Positions 61,319 through 64,000 of a stretch of DNA of 64,000 nt are shown here, in pieces. A model generated the notes under the pieces. That model was not told the origin of the DNA and made no database searches. It saw only the letters and a list, made by a program, of their open reading frames with translations. A program made the translations under genes and the position numbers. The number at the start of each line of letters is the position of its first letter. The stretch's first letter is position 1. Source of the stretch: Sympetrum striolatum (taxonomy: Eukaryota; Arthropoda; Insecta; Odonata; Libellulidae); contig CANPUZ010000063.1 in NCBI GenBank assembly GCA_947579665.1, positions 1 to 64,000 of the forward strand, in the 5' to 3' direction.

Positions 61319-64000
61319 ACGGGAAAAAAAGAGGATAAAAATTGATATTTCGCTAAAATTATTCGTTTTTCTTGCTTTTATTGGTCAAATCTCGATAAAA
61401 TAAGGAAAATTAAGGGAAAAAAACAGGAAAAAAATTGAAATTTCGCTAAAATTATTCGTTTTTCTTGCTTTTTTTCGGTCAAATCTCGATAAAATAAGGA
61501 AAATCAAGGGAAAAAAAGATGATAAAAATTGATATTTCGCAAAAATCATTCGTTTTTCTTGCTTTAATTGGTCAAATCTTGATAAAATAAGGAAAATTAA
61601 GGGAAAAAAACAGGAAAAAAATTGAAATTTCAATAAAATTATTCGTTTTTCTTGCTTTAATTGGTCAAATCTTGATAAAATAAGGAAAATTAAGGGAAAA
61701 AAACAGGATAAAAATTGATATTTCGCTAAAATTATTCGTTTTTCTTGCTTTTTTTGGTCAAATCTCAATAAAATAAGGAAAATCAAGGGAAAAAAGATGA
61801 TAAAAATTGAAATTTCGATAAAATTATTCGTTTTCCTTGCTTTTTTCGGTCAAATCTCGATAAAATAAGGAAAATTAAGGGAAAAAAGAGGAAAAAAATT
61901 GAAATTTCGCTAAAGTTATTCGTTTTTCTTGCTTTTTTCGGTCAAATCTCGATAAAATAAGGAAAATTAAGGGAAAAAAAGAGGATAAAAATTGATATTT
62001 CGACAAAAATTATTCGTTTTTCTTGCTTTTTTCGGTCAAATCTCGATAAAATAAGGAAAATCAAGGGAAAAAAGAGGATAAAAATTTATATTTCGCTAAA
62101 ATTATTCGTTTTTCTTGCTTTTTTCGGTCAAATATCGATTAAATAAGGAAAATTAGGGGAAAAAAAGAGGAAAAAAATTGAAATTTCGCTAAAATTATTC
62201 GTTTTTCTTGCTTTTTTCGGTCAAATCTCGATAAAATAAGGAAAATTAAGGGAAAAGAAGAAGAAAAAATTTAAATTTCGCTATAATTATTCGTTTTTCT
62301 TGCTTTTTTCGGTCAAATCTCGATAAAATAAGGAAAATCAAGGGAAAAAAGATGATAAAAATTGAAATTTCGACAAAATTATTCGTTTTTCTTGCTTTTT
62401 TCGGTCAAATATCGATAAAATAAGGAAAATCAAGGGAAAAAAGATGATAAAAATTAATATTTCGCTAAAATTATTCGTTTTTCTTGCTTTTTTCGGTCAA
62501 ATATCGATAAAATAAGGAAAATTAAAGGAAAGAAAGGGGAAAAAAATTGAAATTTCGCTATAGTTATTCGTTTTTCTTGCTTTTTTCGGTCAAATCTCGA
62601 TAAAATAAGGAAAATTAAGGGAAAAAAAGGGGAAAAAAATTGAAATTTCGCTAAAGTTTTTCGTTTTTCTTGCTTTTTTTCGGTCATATCTCGATAAAAT
62701 AAGGAAAATTAAGGGAAAAAAAGAGGATAAAAATTGATATTTCGACAAAAATTATTCGTTTTTCTTGCTTTTTTCGGTCAAATCTCGATAAAATAAGGAA
62801 AATCAAGGGAAAAAAGATGATAAAAATTGATATTTCGCTAAAATTATTCGTTTTTCTTGCTTTAATTGGTCAAATCTTGATAAAATAAGGAAAATTAAGG
62901 GAAAAAACAGGAAAAAAATTGAAATTTCAATAAAATTATTCGTTTTTCTTGCTTTAATTGGTCAAATCTTGATAAAATAAGGAAAATTAAGAGAAAAAAA
63001 CAGGATAAAAATTGATATTTCGCTAAAATTATTCGTTTTTCTTGCTTTTTTCGGTCAAATCTCGATAAAATAAGGAAAATTAAGGGAAAAAAAGGAAAAA
63101 AATTAAAATTTCGCTAAAATTATTCGTTTTTCTTGCTTTTTGCGGTCAAATCTCGATTATATAAGGAAAGTCAAGGGAAAAAAGATGATAAAAATTGAAA
63201 TTTCAATGAAATTATTCGTTTTTCTTGATTTTTTCGGTCAAATCTCGACAAAATAAGGAAAATCAAGGGAAAAAAGATGATAAAAATTGATATTTCGCTA
63301 AAATTATTCGTTTTTCTTGCTTTAATTGGTCAAATCTTGATAAAATAAGGAAAATTAAGGGAAAAAAACAGGAAAAAAATTGAAATTTCAATAAAATTAT
63401 TCGTTTTTCTTGCTTTAATTGGTCAAATCTTGATAAAATAAGGAAAATTAAGAGAAAAAAAACAGGATAAAAATTGATATTTCGCTAAAATTATTCGTTT
63501 TTCTTGCTTTTTTCGGTCAAATCTCGATAAAATAAGGAAAATTCGGGGAAAAAAAGAGGAAAAAAATTTAATTTCGCTAAAATTATTCGTTTTTCTTGTT
63601 TTTTTCGGTCAAATCTCGATAAAATAAGGAAAATTAAGGGAAAAAAGAGGATTAAAATTATTCGTTTTTCTTGCTTTTTCGGTCAAATCTCGATAAAATA
63701 AGGAAAATTAAGGGAAAAAAAGTGGAAAAAAATTGAAATTTCGCTAAAATTATTCGATTTACTTGGTTTTTTCGGCCAAATCTCGATAAAATAAGGAAAA
63801 TTAAGGGAAAAAAAGAGGAAAAAATTGAAATTTCGCTAAAATTATTCGTCTTTCTTGCTTTTTTCGGTCAAATCTCAATAAAATAAGGAAAATTAAGGGA
63901 AAAAAAGAGGAAAAAAATTGAAATTTCGCTTAAGTTATTCGTTTTTCTTTGTTTTTTTCGGTCAAATCTCGATAAAATAAGGAAAATTAAGGGAAAAAAA
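61319..64000 (+). repeat. Right end: blocks repeated from 23-29 kb and 52-54 kb
   Basis: Positions 61.36-62.33 kb follow the order of 27.9-28.86 kb (CTTTTATTGG, CGCAAAAATT, paired CTTTAATTGG, GAGGATAAAAATTTATATTT, GAAGAAGAAAAAATTT). Positions 62.35-63.30 kb then follow 52.35-53.30 kb at about 10,003 bp, sharing the private AAAGGAAAGAAAGGGG change (52521 and 62524). Two extra CTTTAATTGG monomers near 63.31-63.50 kb raise the offset to 10,191 bp at the shared TTCGGGG (53351 and 63542). The array is still running at the last base. Confidence 0.86.

Larger units (their letters stand above)
1..64000 (+). repeat. AT-rich satellite DNA array, ~92-93 bp monomer
   Basis: The landmark GGTCAAATCTCG, or a one- or two-base variant of it, recurs every 91-93 bp through the whole window; the first intervals are 91, 92, 92 and 91 bp. 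This gives about 690 monomers by division, not by a full count. Every monomer I read is in the same direction, and I found no inversion and no non-satellite insertion. Changes between monomers are mostly single substitutions, A- or T-run length changes and a few fixed internal deletions. Satellites of this kind usually form centromeric, pericentromeric or subtelomeric heterochromatin; that role is inferred, since nothing in the window proves it. A paired monomer is about 185 bp, close to a nucleosome repeat, which is suggestive only. I do not recognise the family or the species. Confidence 0.98.

Noticed and set aside
61385..61786. Long minus-strand ORF of 133 codons, and dozens of similar ORFs of 61-128 codons, with a 31-residue repeat rich in Phe, Leu, Ile, Lys and Arg
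   Set aside because: A 93-bp monomer is 31 codons and one antisense frame lacks stops, so runs of 93-bp monomers stay open until a 92-bp or deletion monomer shifts the frame. The starts and stops follow monomer length, the residues are low complexity, there is no separate codon signal, and the same peptides recur in many broken versions. I regard them as by-products of the satellite.
1..64000. A CRISPR array, because of regular repeats
   Set aside because: There are no short fixed repeats separated by unique spacers. The whole 92-bp period is repetitive and no cas-like gene is present.
1..64000. T-runs as intrinsic or Pol III terminators
   Set aside because: Runs of five or six T occur twice in every monomer on the plus strand and matching A-runs give them on the minus strand. 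They belong to the repeat unit and there is no upstream transcription unit.
1..64000. Telomeric repeats or a transposon inside the array
   Set aside because: I found no run of short G-rich telomere units, no terminal repeats, no target-site duplications and no stretch that departs from the satellite period by more than a short deletion or insertion.

Overview
The window is one uninterrupted tandem satellite array. An AT-rich monomer of about 92-93 bp (roughly 26% G+C in a typical copy) is repeated head to tail about 690 times, always in the same orientation, from the first base to the last. I see no gene, tRNA, rRNA, transposon, telomeric repeat, CRISPR array or unique spacer. The open reading frames that exist, nearly all on the minus strand, come from 93-bp monomers keeping one antisense frame open; I do not treat them as genes. 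The sequence suggests heterochromatin of a eukaryote with an AT-rich genome, centromeric, pericentromeric or subtelomeric, but it does not identify the species.

The array is organised at several scales. (1) The monomer has an A/G-rich first half and a T/C-rich second half, four CpG sites, and A/T tracts spaced about one helical turn apart. (2) Monomers fall into subfamilies recognised by linked changes and by internal deletions (74-, 81- and 82-bp forms). (3) Blocks of monomers are duplicated in tandem at 185 bp, 555 bp, 0.9 kb and 1.93 kb, and as spaced copies at offsets of 1.67, 2.4, 2.6, 3.5, 4.4-4.65, 5.7 and about 10.0 kb. (4) The largest unit is a 9,293-bp direct tandem duplication of about 100 monomers (31067-40358 and 40360-49650) that is almost identical between copies.

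Region by region: 1-5740 is a diverged zone with 1.0-1.7 kb spacing of a marker monomer. 5741-11740 has an abrupt excess of homopolymer length changes, either an unpolished assembly patch or a poorly homogenised part of the array. 11741-24340 and 24341-31066 are mosaics of partly duplicated blocks. 31067-49650 is the 9.3-kb higher-order repeat pair. 49651-57389 continues the same block types in a reshuffled order. 57390-61318 is a 1.93-kb tandem pair whose closest visible relatives lie about 38-40 kb away at 17-23 kb. 61319-64000 repeats blocks seen at 23-29 kb and 52-54 kb. The array runs off both ends of the window, so its true limits are not visible.

There are no genes working together here. 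The content of interest is the structure and recent history of the array.
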